Part shown: positions 8,433 through 15,928 of the stretch, piece by piece
Numbering within the stretch: the stretch's first letter is position 1
Layout of the letters: every line of letters starts with the position of its first letter
DNA from: a virus
IMG/VR virus record: IMGVR_UViG_3300030106_005733
Coordinates: 1 to 21,686 of that record
Reading direction: 5' to 3' (one strand)
DNA: 21,686 nt
The notes under the pieces: model-generated
Database searches by the model: none
What the model was told of the DNA's origin: nothing
What the model saw: only the letters and a program-made list of their open reading frames with translations
Position numbers and translations under genes: made by a program

Positions 8433-10078
8433 GCATTTTGACGCCGGGACAGTTGGCACAAGTTCGTCGTTTCCAGGAAGGCGGCAGCGCAGGACAGCCG
8501 TTTGTGGGCGGTGTCACCAAGACAGAAACTCGCATGGATCCGATCACCCAGCAGCTTTTGTTTGGGCTTGACGGGCGAGGCGGTTTTATCCCCGGCGCTT
8601 TCCGCGCAGCAGAGCGAACATTCTTTGATGATCAGGGCAGGCCGATCGTCATACCACAAGAAATAGCTGGTCTGTCTCCCGATCAAATCAGAGCGATGCA
8701 GCTTGCACGGCGCAACGTGGGCGTGCAAAGACCCTTCATCGATAGGGCTGTCAGAGAGGGTGCGGCAGGAATCGGTTCAATCCGCAGAGGCTTGGAAGAC
8801 CAAGCTCTTGCGTCTCGCAGGGCTCTCGAAGCCACACGAGAGGGCGCTGGTTTCGCGCTTGATCAACGCGATCGGGCTTTGATGGATGCTCTGCGCGGCA
8901 CGCAAGAGGGTCGAGGTCGAGCCTTACTTGCCGAGGATAGATTGCGTGGCGATCTCAGCGATTTGGCTCGACGGGGCGTGCGAGACACCCAACGATTTGG
9001 CATGGATCTTGCGCGCGCTCGTGACGTCGGTCTGAGCGAAGCGCAAAGGTTGAGAAGAGGTCTCGGGGAATCTGAGCAATTGCTCAGGGGCACGACCGGA
9101 GATTTTGATTTGGCAGCTGCGACTCAACGACTGCAAGATCCTTTCGAGGAGCAGGTCGTTCAGCAGATGATTCAAGATGCAACTGAAGGGCTTGCAAAAC
9201 AAGACATAGCCCAGGCTGCTCGAGACATACAAACCGGTGGCGAGTCGGCTTTCGGGTCTCGAGCCCGATTGACGGCAGCTGAGCGGGCCGAGGCTTTGGG
9301 TCGAGGTTTGGCGAAGAGTGTTGGCGGTCTGAGATCCCAAGGTTTTCAAAGAGCACAACAAACCGCGATCGCAGAAGACGAGCGGAGACGGCAAGCAGCC
9401 AGGAGCGCAGCTTCTGGCCTGGCTGGTTTGCGGGGCCAAGATTTTGCCGCTGGCACCGGATACGGCAACCTGTTGCAGCAAACCGCTCAGCAACAACTAG
9501 GCGCTCAACAGCAGCTAGGTGCGCAACTAGGACAGCAGGCTCAACAGCGTTTTGCAGCAGGTACAGGCTTAGGCCAGACGCTCACACAGCTGGGTCAGCA
9601 AGATGCAGCCGCACGCCAAGCAGCCGGACAAACCGGTATGAATATCGCAGGACAGCTCGCCGGGCAGTTCGGTCAGATCGGCCAACAACAGGCGGCTGGC
9701 GGCCAGGCGCTCGGCGCAGCTCAGATGGGATTTGGTCAAACGCTTGCCGGGCTCGGTAGTCAAGCCCAGCAGGCCGGTATGCAGGATGTGGCAGCACTCC
9801 AGGGTATCGGCGGCATGGCCCAACAGCAAAGGCAGCGTGAGCTAGACGCTCAGAGGCAGGCGTTGCTGCAAGCGCAGCAGGCTCCGCTCGCGCAATATCA
9901 GGCGTTGATGCCATTCGTTCAATTGAATCGTCCTGGTCAAACTCAATTCCAAACTCAGTTCACTCCGCCTCCTTCTGCGCTAGGCGCAGGACTGACCGCA
10001 GGGCTGGGCGCTTTGGGAGCACTTGGCACCTACGCCTCACAAAACACGCCGTACGGCCGTCCCAACATACCGATGTAA
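8429..10078 (+). CDS. Gln/Ala-rich helical internal virion protein
   Basis: A 549-aa protein. The N-terminal ~90 residues include RFQEGG at 14-19. From about 100 to 330 it is strongly helical and Arg/Glu/Ala-rich, suggesting coiled coil. From about 340 to 480 it is dominated by Gln/Ala/Gly with imperfect repeats: DFAAGTGYGNLL, RFAAGTGLGQTL and MGFGQTLAGL mark three starts. The C-terminus is Gly/Ala/Pro-rich (FTPPPSALGAGLTAGLGA). The composition is typical of ejected internal proteins of podophages. Start ATG overlaps the previous stop (ATGA). No catalytic motif seen. Structural/ejection role is inferred from composition and position. Confidence 0.7.
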   Translation: MSILTPGQLAQVRRFQEGGSAGQPFVGGVTKTETRMDPITQQLLFGLDGRGGFIPGAFRAAERTFFDDQGRPIVIPQEIAGLSPDQIRAMQLARRNVGVQRPFIDRAVREGAAGIGSIRRGLEDQALASRRALEATREGAGFALDQRDRALMDALRGTQEGRGRALLAEDRLRGDLSDLARRGVRDTQRFGMDLARARDVGLSEAQRLRRGLGESEQLLRGTTGDFDLAAATQRLQDPFEEQVVQQMIQDATEGLAKQDIAQAARDIQTGGESAFGSRARLTAAERAEALGRGLAKSVGGLRSQGFQRAQQTAIAEDERRRQAARSAASGLAGLRGQDFAAGTGYGNLLQQTAQQQLGAQQQLGAQLGQQAQQRFAAGTGLGQTLTQLGQQDAAARQAAGQTGMNIAGQLAGQFGQIGQQQAAGGQALGAAQMGFGQTLAGLGSQAQQAGMQDVAALQGIGGMAQQQRQRELDAQRQALLQAQQAPLAQYQALMPFVQLNRPGQTQFQTQFTPPPSALGAGLTAGLGALGALGTYASQNTPYGRPNIPM

Positions 10079-10093
10079 CCGAGCTGATATCTG

Positions 10094-10909
10094 ATGGCTA
10101 TTTCTCGAGCGCAACTGTCTGAACAAATCGACGCCCTTTCAAAAGGCGGCGAACCAACGGCGGCTGCGCCTGAAGCGGATCCGACAGTGGCTGATCAATA
10201 TGTGGCTGGATTGAAATCTATCGACCGATCGCCTGTGGCCTACAAAGACGTAGCTGAAAGAGCGAGAGAGCTGGCGGCTTTCTTCCCAGCACCCAGGCGC
10301 ATGAGCCTGTTTGACCTGGCCAGCAGTGTGGCGAGAGGCCTCGCACAAAACGCACAAAGCGGTAGACCCACGCCACTGGGCTATGGTCTCGGCGTGGGCT
10401 TCGATTTGTTTACGCAGGAATCACAGCGCCGTAGAGATGAAGCCGACAAGATGAAACAGCAGCTGTTGCTGATGGCCCGCCAAGAGATCGAGAAGGAGCG
10501 GGCTGACGACATCAAGATCGCAGAAGCGGGGCTCGAGGCCTCCTTCAAATTACAGCTCGAAAAACTCAAGCAAGCAGGGTCGGGTGTATTTCAGGGAAAA
10601 GGCGATCTGGCTTCTGCTTTGAATTTTATTTTGCGCGCGGAGCAAGAGCCGGAACTAAAAAAGACTGCGGAATACAAGATCGCTCTGGCAGTAGCAGGCA
10701 GGCCGAGGACGCAGGTGATACAGACCGAAGAGGGCGCCAAAACGATCGTCGTACCCGGCTTAGATATCAACAAAGCTCTGGGCACTACGACAGACGCCAC
10801 TACGACTCCTCCACCAGAAGCGCCTGAAGGATTCACTTTTACGGGCGAGTATCTTGATGGCAAACCGGTTTTTGAAAACGCCGATGGCGAACGGGGCACA
10901 ATGCAATGA
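10094..10909 (+). CDS. internal virion-type protein
   Basis: A 271-aa protein, 15 nt after the previous stop. The ribosome site is weak (GAGCTGAT). Residues 70-115 contain a hydrophobic, Gly-rich region (LFDLASSVARGLAQNA, GYGLGVGFDLF) followed by a long Lys/Glu/Gln helix (about 113-175). The C-terminal third is Thr/Pro-rich and includes a short beta segment (GEYLDGKPVFENADGERG). The 'SVARGLAQNA' to 'GYGLGVGFDLF' layout resembles small internal proteins of marine podophages. Stop overlaps the next ATG (ATGA). Function inferred only. Confidence 0.7.
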   Translation: MAISRAQLSEQIDALSKGGEPTAAAPEADPTVADQYVAGLKSIDRSPVAYKDVAERARELAAFFPAPRRMSLFDLASSVARGLAQNAQSGRPTPLGYGLGVGFDLFTQESQRRRDEADKMKQQLLLMARQEIEKERADDIKIAEAGLEASFKLQLEKLKQAGSGVFQGKGDLASALNFILRAEQEPELKKTAEYKIALAVAGRPRTQVIQTEEGAKTIVVPGLDINKALGTTTDATTTPPPEAPEGFTFTGEYLDGKPVFENADGERGTMQ

Positions 10910-11547
10910 GCACGTTCAAGCGTTTGACACCTGACGAAGAGGCTCGACTCTCAAAAGCACCTACGTCTGGGTTTGAAGCGAAACCGATCGCAGGGACAGA
11001 AAAGAAAAAAGACCCGTTTACTGAAGGGCAAAAAAAAGCAGCGGGCTTCGCCGTGCGTATGGATGCTGCGGTCGGACAGATGGAGGCGCTCGAGGACAGC
11101 GGTTTCAACCCCGTCAACGCTTATGATGTCACGGTTGAAAACTTCCCGTTCGTCGGCGACTTGGTTGAAAACTATTTCAAAACCGCTAAGTATCAGCAGT
11201 ACAACAGAGCCGTGAATGATTTCTTGACGGCCCAGCTGCGCAAAGAGTCTGGCGCACAGATCAATGCGAGTGAGTTCGATCTCATGTACAAAACGTACTT
11301 ACCTCTCCCTGGCGATAAGGAGGCCGTTCTCCAGGCCAAGCGCGAGGCTCGACGCGCTGCGTTAGCGGCCATGATAGGCGACGCGGGCGAAGCATATAAA
11401 CGCACGGCCGATATCGTGGCCGCTGAGGCGGGAGACGCTGCGCCATCCCGCCCATCGTCTGACGAGGCTTTACGGATCTTGATCGAAAGAGCTAAAAACA
11501 ATCCCGAGTTACAGGCTGAACTCAGACAGAGGGGGCTCATACCGTGA
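10906..11547 (+). CDS. conserved podophage virion/internal protein with FTEGQ and LRKESGA motifs
   Basis: A 213-aa protein. It shows a string of motifs I recognise as a common podophage internal-protein family: PFTEGQKKAAGFAVRM at about residues 37-52, then FLTAQLRKESGAQIN at about 106-120 and YLPLPGDKEAVLQAKREARR at about 130-149. The family pattern (helix, LRxESGA, then PxPGD, then Lys/Arg helix) is widespread in phage structural clusters, but its role is not defined that I know of. Start overlaps the upstream stop; the end overlaps the GTG of the next gene. High helix content and many charged residues. Probably ejected with the DNA or part of an internal core, by position only. Confidence 0.72.
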   Translation: MSTFKRLTPDEEARLSKAPTSGFEAKPIAGTEKKKDPFTEGQKKAAGFAVRMDAAVGQMEALEDSGFNPVNAYDVTVENFPFVGDLVENYFKTAKYQQYNRAVNDFLTAQLRKESGAQINASEFDLMYKTYLPLPGDKEAVLQAKREARRAALAAMIGDAGEAYKRTADIVAAEAGDAAPSRPSSDEALRILIERAKNNPELQAELRQRGLIP

Positions 11548-14102
11548 CGCAGAACGCGCTAGATACGCTAAGTGACGACACTTTGTTGCGGATGGCTACC
11601 CCGGTCGGGAAAGGCATGGGTGTCGCAGACACCGGTGATTTCGATAATAGTGTGCTCATGGATATCGCTGCGCGACGCCTGTCTGATTCAGTCGACACGC
11701 AGAGTGGAGCGCCTGCTGGCGTAAGGGCCCAGGTCGCTGCCGCACAACGCCAAGAGGACAAGCTGTCGACTCTCAAGAATTTTTTCCCTGACGCCGTGCC
11801 GGTCGAGGTTTTCGATCCAGAGTATGGTGCGACCAAGTTCGGTCGGGGCAACTTTGTTTTCACCAATCCAGAGACGGGTCAGCTCACCCTGTTCGATGAG
11901 GATATCCGCCTGTTCGGTATGCCCATCCCGACGTTGGGAGACATCGCAGACGTTGGGCCTGAGATAGCCGAGACAGTGGGCGGCGTCGGCGCCGGTTTGC
12001 TTGCAGCAGGCGCGGCCGGAACAGCAGCTTCCCCCACCATTATTGGATCGGTGCCAGCCGCTACAGCCGCATTTATCGCGGGTGAGGGTTTGGGCAGCGC
12101 GACGGCTCGAGAGGCTTACATTAGCATTTTGGATTATTTCGGCGAGACCGAGGACAACCGGACTGGCCTGGAACGGCTAGGCGACTTCTCTACCACCGCC
12201 GCAATCAACGCAGCTGCGGGGCCGATCGTCAGCAAACTTGTCGATGGGGTGAAGTTCGTTTCCGGCGCACCGATTCGATATGCAAGCCGAGCAATGTCTG
12301 TCCCTGCGAGAGAAGCGTTAGAACGCATGACGAGAGCAGGCGTGTCGTCGCCTACCCTGGGCCAGGTCACGGGTAGTCCGTTGTTCAACCTGGTCGAAAA
12401 CTCTGTGCTTTCGAATCTGCCCACATCGACTGTTACGATGCGTAACAACGCGCAGCAAACCATCAGAGAGATTGATGCGTCTGTAGCAAAATTGGCAGAG
12501 CAATATGGCGGAGCCCGCACAACTTCAGACGCGGCTTACCGAACAATGGATGCTGCCCAGGCAGCGCGTGCTCGATATGACGAGAAAGTAAACGAGATGT
12601 ACAACGCAGTCGGGGATCTGATTCCTGATGATTTGACTTCTCAAGCCAAAAACACCATCGAATTTACACAGCGGTACTTGGCTGACTCGCGCAGTGCGAC
12701 CGGCAAAGAGGATGTTGCTACCGCTCTGAGACAAGCAGAGAAAGTGTTACAGGACGCAAAGGATGGACTGCTTACTTACGATCGACTCAAGGATTTTCGC
12801 AGCAGCTTGATGAGCACGGTTCGCAAGGCAGAGAGCCAGGGCGCCTTGGATAAATCTGAGCAGAGAGTAAAAGAGCTGGTCGGCTTCGTTACAAAAGACC
12901 TGGATGATCTCGTGGGTTCTGCGAGCGGTCGTCAGCTTGATATGTTCGACGAGGGTGCTGGTGTCAATGCTGGGCAAGAAATCCTCAAGCGATACAAAGC
13001 TGCAAATGCCTTTGTCCGCGAGAATATGAAGAAAGGCGGCGACGTTGCTTTTATCGATGACGTGATTAAGCGCGGCGAGTCAGAGGCCACCGGAGCTTTG
13101 CGATTCGTTTTGAGTGGAACGAAAGAGGGCGGCGAGCGCATCGAAAAACTGCGCCGACAATTCACACCGGAAGAGTTCAATGTCTTGTCGGGCTTCATGC
13201 TCGGAAAGATGGGAACACCCACAGCCAGTGTCATGGGCGCTTCTGAGATCGGCGAAGCAGCTGCCAAAGAAGGGGCGGATATTGTTTCTGACGCGGGCTT
13301 CTCTCCGGCCAGATTCTTGACCAATTGGAACAACCTTTCCCCAGAAGCAAAGCAGGCTTTGTTCAACGGCACCGAATACAAAGAGCTTGTGCCTAAACTG
13401 GACGACCTGGTTTTCACGATCGAGCGAGTAGGTAAAGCCGCGTCAGATATGGCAAACCCCTCTGGAACCGGTCGAGCAATCGCAGCCATGGGAATGCTAG
13501 GGGTGTTAGGTGCCGATACTGCGTTCGGTCGTATGATGGGCTCTGACGGCTTTGAGTACGGATTCGGCAGTTTGATTGGCCCGTATGCTGGGGCCAAGCT
13601 GATGACCAACCCTGACTTTGTGAAGTGGCTGACCACCGGCGTCGAGAAAGCGGTATACAATCCTAAGTCTTTCGGTCAACACGTCCGACGCCTGGGCCAA
13701 ATCTTCGAGGTGAACCCTGATATACGGGACGAGGTTCGCGGTGTTTTACAGGGTTTGACGCAAGAGACGATCGAGCCCCTACCGACTGAAGGCAGCAAGT
13801 CTCAGCAAGAAAAGGGTCAGACGCCTCGTGACAATGAGATCGGTTTCCGAACAGCGGTGCCCAAAAGCACGGCAGATCGCATATTGCCTAACACCGACGA
13901 GATGATGGCTCGGGCTAACACCATGACCATCCCCCAGGTAGGGCCACCCCAGGTTGATGTTTTTGAGCCATTACCAGAAGCAGAGCCAGCAATGCCTGCA
14001 TTCTCAGTCGCTGACTCTCCGACGATTTTACCCAACCCCCAGGATCGAGAGATTGCTCAAAGGTTGCGTGGGCCTTTAGGTGGGATCGCTAGTCTCAGTT
14101 AG
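11544..14102 (+). CDS. large internal virion protein (possible ejection/core protein)
   Basis: An 852-aa protein with GTG start overlapping the previous stop (GTGA). Residues about 143-186 are an Ala/Gly-rich hydrophobic stretch (GAGLLAAGAAGTAASP) that could insert in membrane. Residues about 290-470 are helical and charged (coiled-coil-like). A second Ala/Gly/Met-rich segment (GRAIAAMGMLGVLGAD) lies at about 640-655. The C-terminus ends in a conserved-looking tail (SPTILPNPQDREIAQRL), similar to ends of other marine podophage internal proteins. Last of the plus-strand virion operon. Its 3' end overlaps the convergent minus-strand gene by 27 bp. Confidence 0.7.
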   Translation: MTQNALDTLSDDTLLRMATPVGKGMGVADTGDFDNSVLMDIAARRLSDSVDTQSGAPAGVRAQVAAAQRQEDKLSTLKNFFPDAVPVEVFDPEYGATKFGRGNFVFTNPETGQLTLFDEDIRLFGMPIPTLGDIADVGPEIAETVGGVGAGLLAAGAAGTAASPTIIGSVPAATAAFIAGEGLGSATAREAYISILDYFGETEDNRTGLERLGDFSTTAAINAAAGPIVSKLVDGVKFVSGAPIRYASRAMSVPAREALERMTRAGVSSPTLGQVTGSPLFNLVENSVLSNLPTSTVTMRNNAQQTIREIDASVAKLAEQYGGARTTSDAAYRTMDAAQAARARYDEKVNEMYNAVGDLIPDDLTSQAKNTIEFTQRYLADSRSATGKEDVATALRQAEKVLQDAKDGLLTYDRLKDFRSSLMSTVRKAESQGALDKSEQRVKELVGFVTKDLDDLVGSASGRQLDMFDEGAGVNAGQEILKRYKAANAFVRENMKKGGDVAFIDDVIKRGESEATGALRFVLSGTKEGGERIEKLRRQFTPEEFNVLSGFMLGKMGTPTASVMGASEIGEAAAKEGADIVSDAGFSPARFLTNWNNLSPEAKQALFNGTEYKELVPKLDDLVFTIERVGKAASDMANPSGTGRAIAAMGMLGVLGADTAFGRMMGSDGFEYGFGSLIGPYAGAKLMTNPDFVKWLTTGVEKAVYNPKSFGQHVRRLGQIFEVNPDIRDEVRGVLQGLTQETIEPLPTEGSKSQQEKGQTPRDNEIGFRTAVPKSTADRILPNTDEMMARANTMTIPQVGPPQVDVFEPLPEAEPAMPAFSVADSPTILPNPQDREIAQRLRGPLGGIASLS

Positions 14103-14354
14103 CTGCGGTAAGTAATCCGGCTCAGCCGGAGTGGCAACGATCATCGCGCCGTTGACGTTCCAATCGAAGTCATAACCCATATGCACGTCACCCTCGACTT
14201 CGATCATCAGGTTGCGGCTGGTTAGCCGGAGCAGGGCTGCCTGCTGATGGAGGGTCATCCGACTGAAAAGATCAATAACTTCACTGGCCTCCAGCATCGG
14301 CTGGTAGCTTTGTGGCAGTCGCTCCTGCGATTGTTTTTTGAAGAAGTTGATCAA
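14076..14354 (-). CDS. small unknown protein, coupled to RHH gene
   Basis: A 92-aa protein read from a TTG that overlaps the upstream TGA (TTGA); no ATG is available until residue 20. The N-terminus has a basic FFKKQSQER stretch, then LFSRMTLHQQAALLRLTSRN (residues about 30-49), helical. The C-terminal part is acidic and Pro/Tyr-containing. I recognise no domain. It is transcribed with the RHH regulator and ends within the 3' end of the large virion gene on the other strand. Alternative start at the internal ATG of residue 20 would give 73 aa. Confidence 0.5.
   Translation of the reverse strand: MINFFKKQSQERLPQSYQPMLEASEVIDLFSRMTLHQQAALLRLTSRNLMIEVEGDVHMGYDFDWNVNGAMIVATPAEPDYLPQLTETSDPT
14116..14130. 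other. short perfect hairpin at convergent gene junction
   Basis: TCCGGC-TCA-GCCGGA, 6-bp GC-rich stem with a 3-nt loop, starting 14 nt after the plus-strand stop codon at 14102. No T-run follows on either strand, so it is not a standard intrinsic terminator, but it lies where a convergent terminator is expected. Confidence 0.35.
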
Positions 14355-14542
14355 TGGTAGTCTTCTCTGAATAACTTGCGGTGCTCTTGGTCGATCATGC
14401 GTTTGAGTTGGGCGATCAAAGTGCGGCCCTCGTGATTGCAGATATCACGCAGCATCTCATAGGTATCTGTGTCGATCGCGAGCGACTTGCGCGCAGGCTT
14501 GTTAGCGTGCGTCTGATCGTCTATTTCTGCCGTTTCATCCAT
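14351..14542 (-). CDS. ribbon-helix-helix (CopG/Arc-like) DNA-binding regulator
   Basis: A 63-aa protein. After a charged N-terminus comes the RHH pattern: strand KSLAID (residues about 19-24), helix TDTYEMLRDICNHEG, then helix TLIAQLKRMIDQEH. This is the size and layout of CopG/Arc-type regulators, which bind DNA as dimers and usually repress their own promoter. The ATG is at 14542 with AAGGG about 9 nt upstream. A minus-strand promoter (-35 TTGTAC, 17 bp, -10 TAGAAT) lies just upstream, and two 10-bp direct repeats sit inside its spacer, fitting autoregulation. Divergent from the oxygenase gene, so it may control that too. Confidence 0.6.
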   Translation of the reverse strand: MDETAEIDDQTHANKPARKSLAIDTDTYEMLRDICNHEGRTLIAQLKRMIDQEHRKLFREDYH

Positions 14543-14568
14543 GCCGGAACCCTTCGAATAATTGCTCG

Positions 14569-14607
14569 ATTCTACAAGATTGTATAAGATTGTACAATGT
14601 ACGAGAT
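14569..14607. promoter_or_regulatory. divergent promoter/operator with 10-bp direct repeats
   Basis: On the minus strand, TTGTAC (14597-14592), a 17-bp spacer and TAGAAT (14574-14569) make a sigma70-like promoter for the RHH gene. AAGATTGTA occurs at 14576-14584 and again at 14586-14594, a 10-bp repeat (one DNA turn), followed by the palindrome GTACA-A-TGTAC (14592-14602). The plus-strand element TATAAG (14583-14588) could serve as a -10 for the oxygenase gene, but its ATG at 14597 is then almost leaderless. The layout fits binding of an RHH dimer array. Confidence 0.45.
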
Positions 14608-15310
14608 AAAAAACTATATGTTATCAATGCAGTCGCATTGGTTTATAAACCAACCTCTCTATAAGGCTGTCCAGGAAACTGTTCCGATCATCGCGGAGTA
14701 TCGCACTAAGGAGGGTGTGAACCGTATGCCGCGCACCCCAGCACAGCAGCTGTGCAAAAAAATTTTTCCTGATATCTACCGGGTGCCGCTCTTTCGTCGT
14801 CAGTTTTGCAAGATGCTGGTGGAGGAGATCAAGCACATGGAAAGGGAGATCGTGTTCCAGGTGAACGAGGATGAGGACGAGCTGCGACAGATCCCCGAGA
14901 TCGTTCTGCGCGATCACGTCCCGGAGCTGTACCGTAATATGTGGTTCGTCGTTCAGAACGTGTTGAACCCAATTTTTTACAGCCTGTATCAGCGCGACTG
15001 TCACGACGTCGCCTCGATCCAGATCGCGAACTACAACCCCAAAGACAAACAAAAAGGCGCCTGGCACCATGATGAAAGCGCCGACATCAGTGTCGTTGTC
15101 CCTTTGAACACCGATGGGTACAAGGGTGGCGGGACTGAGTTCCACAACCATGGCGTGCTGAACCCGCTGCCCAGCGGACACGCGCTGATCTTCCCTAGCT
15201 TCACCAATCTGCACCGTGGCCTGGCGGTCGAAAGCGGTGATCGATACCTCCTGGTCTTCTGGCTACATAACAAGAGACGCCTGGTCGAAAACTACGAAGA
15301 GCTTGTTTGA
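14597..15310 (+). CDS. 2-oxoglutarate/Fe(II)-dependent oxygenase (prolyl/lysyl hydroxylase type)
   Basis: A 237-aa protein. The C-terminal domain carries the full signature: H157-x-D159 in WHHDESADISVVVPLN, GYKGGGTEF, H206 in NLHRG, and the 2-oxoglutarate-binding R216, exactly 10 residues after H206. HHDES...VPLN...GGGTEF is typical of procollagen-lysyl and prolyl hydroxylase-like enzymes, which hydroxylate proteins or nucleobases and need Fe(II), O2 and 2-oxoglutarate. Phage members are frequent; substrates are usually unknown. The N-terminal 130 residues are helical and of unknown role. Start: ATG at 14597 lacks a ribosome site; 14618 and 14627 are alternatives. Soluble, no signal peptide. 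Confidence 0.78.
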   Translation: MYEIKNYMLSMQSHWFINQPLYKAVQETVPIIAEYRTKEGVNRMPRTPAQQLCKKIFPDIYRVPLFRRQFCKMLVEEIKHMEREIVFQVNEDEDELRQIPEIVLRDHVPELYRNMWFVVQNVLNPIFYSLYQRDCHDVASIQIANYNPKDKQKGAWHHDESADISVVVPLNTDGYKGGGTEFHNHGVLNPLPSGHALIFPSFTNLHRGLAVESGDRYLLVFWLHNKRRLVENYEELV

Positions 15311-15315
15311 GCGAA

Positions 15316-15333
15316 AAATAATTCAAATTATTT
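15316..15333. other. perfect AT-rich inverted repeat upstream of promoter P1
   Basis: AAATAATT-CA-AATTATTT, 8-bp arms with a 2-nt centre, 5 nt after the oxygenase stop and 12 nt upstream of the -35 of promoter P1. It may be an AT-rich operator or UP-like element; as a terminator it would be weak. Confidence 0.4.
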
Positions 15334-15344
15334 GTATAAAAGTG

Positions 15345-15373
15345 TAGACATCGACACGGTAATATGCCATAAT
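15345..15373 (+). promoter_or_regulatory. promoter P1 (repeated early-type promoter)
   Basis: -35 TAGACA (15345-15350), 17-bp spacer, -10 CATAAT (15368-15373), followed by AGGAGAAGTG-ATG. The spacer holds CGACACGG, shared with P2 and P3, and the preceding TTGTATAAAAGTG is shared with P2. The hexamers and spacing match sigma70. Confidence 0.7.
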
Positions 15374-15396
15374 TACTTCGTAATTGAGGAGAAGTG

Positions 15397-15594
15397 ATGA
15401 TGCTAATACTGAAGATCAACGAAATGACCCGAAACGACATGGTGAAGATTGCCGAGGCATCTCCCGCCGAAATGACCGCTGAGATGGCAGAGTTCTTGGC
15501 GGAGCTGGTCAAAAAAGGCAAGTACGCCAAACCCACCGGTGACGAGTTTGACGTGTTCGATGAGCTGTTCGATGCGATGGAGGAAGCCGCTTAA
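15397..15594 (+). CDS. small unknown early-type protein
   Basis: A 65-aa acidic protein. It begins with a short hydrophobic start (MMLILKINEM) followed by a helical, Met/Ala/Glu-rich body (AEASPAEMTAEMAEFLAELV) and an acidic C-terminus. No motif recognised. AGGAG lies 5 nt before the ATG at 15397 (8 nt before the second ATG at 15400); a GTG at 15394 is possible but less well spaced. First gene after promoter P1. Confidence 0.6.
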   Translation: MMLILKINEMTRNDMVKIAEASPAEMTAEMAEFLAELVKKGKYAKPTGDEFDVFDELFDAMEEAA

Positions 15595-15606
15595 TCCAAC
15601 TGACGA

Positions 15607-15655
15607 GACCAGGTGGTGCCTGGTCGAAACCCCTACGGGGGTCTTGGATAACCAA
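15607..15655 (+). other. three consecutive hairpins between two small genes
   Basis: GACCAGG-TGGTG-CCTGGTC (15607-15625), ACCCC-TACG-GGGGT region (15629-15642) and TTGG-ATAA-CCAA (15644-15655). They fill most of the 74-nt gap before the next ribosome site. None is followed by a T-run, so a simple terminator is unlikely; RNA regulation or processing is possible. Confidence 0.45.
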
Positions 15656-15668
15656 ATGGAGAAGTGAT

Positions 15669-15830
15669 ATGAACTATTTGCAAGAGCAATACATCGAGTC
15701 GTTACATTCTGCGCTCGATGGTTGTTACCGAGACCTCGATTATTACGAGAGCCTCGGCCACCAGAGTAGGATCGATGAGGTCGAGCGGGTGATCGCTTCT
15801 CTCAAAAAACAGATCGATGAGGCCGCATAA
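15669..15830 (+). CDS. 53-aa small helical protein
   Basis: ATG at 15669 is preceded by GGAGAAGTGAT, the same ribosome-site cassette as the neighbouring genes. Translation gives 53 aa, strongly helical, rich in Glu/Asp/Leu/Tyr (ESLHSALDGCYRDLDYYESL), ending EAA. It is too short for usual gene calling, but has a good ribosome site and ends in a GC hairpin around its stop codon. No function recognised. Confidence 0.6.
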   Translation: MNYLQEQYIESLHSALDGCYRDLDYYESLGHQSRIDEVERVIASLKKQIDEAA

Positions 15831-15836
15831 GCGGCC
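15821..15836 (+). terminator. GC-rich hairpin over the stop codon
   Basis: GGCCGC-ATAA-GCGGCC with the TAA stop of the 53-aa gene in the loop, then ATTTCTCC. T-content is low, so it may be a partial terminator or RNA stabiliser. A similar hairpin ends the LPD29-like gene at 18111. Confidence 0.4.
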
Positions 15837-15875
15837 ATTTCTCCTGGAAAAAGTGCAAATAATTGTATAAAAGTG

Positions 15876-15904
15876 TAGACAACGACACGGGATTATGAGA
15901 CAAT
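15876..15904 (+). promoter_or_regulatory. promoter P2 (repeated early-type promoter)
   Basis: -35 TAGACA (15876-15881), 17-bp spacer starting ACGACACGG, -10 GACAAT (15899-15904). The upstream ATTGTATAAAAGTG is shared with P1. Read as one site, GTGTAGACAACGACAC has GTGT/ACAC ends. It leads into the PP-loop ATPase gene with AGGAG before its ATG. Confidence 0.7.
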
Positions 15905-15928
15905 ACTCTTGTTGTTGAGGAGAATGTG

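Noticed and set aside
14624-15214. Minus-strand 196-aa reading frame opposite the oxygenase
   Set aside because: The plus frame has all 2OG/Fe(II) catalytic residues; the minus frame is Leu/Val/Asp-rich shadow sequence.
15600-15660. tRNA-like segment (GGTCGAAACCC and ACCA)
   Set aside because: No cloverleaf with acceptor, D and anticodon arms can be formed; only three simple hairpins.
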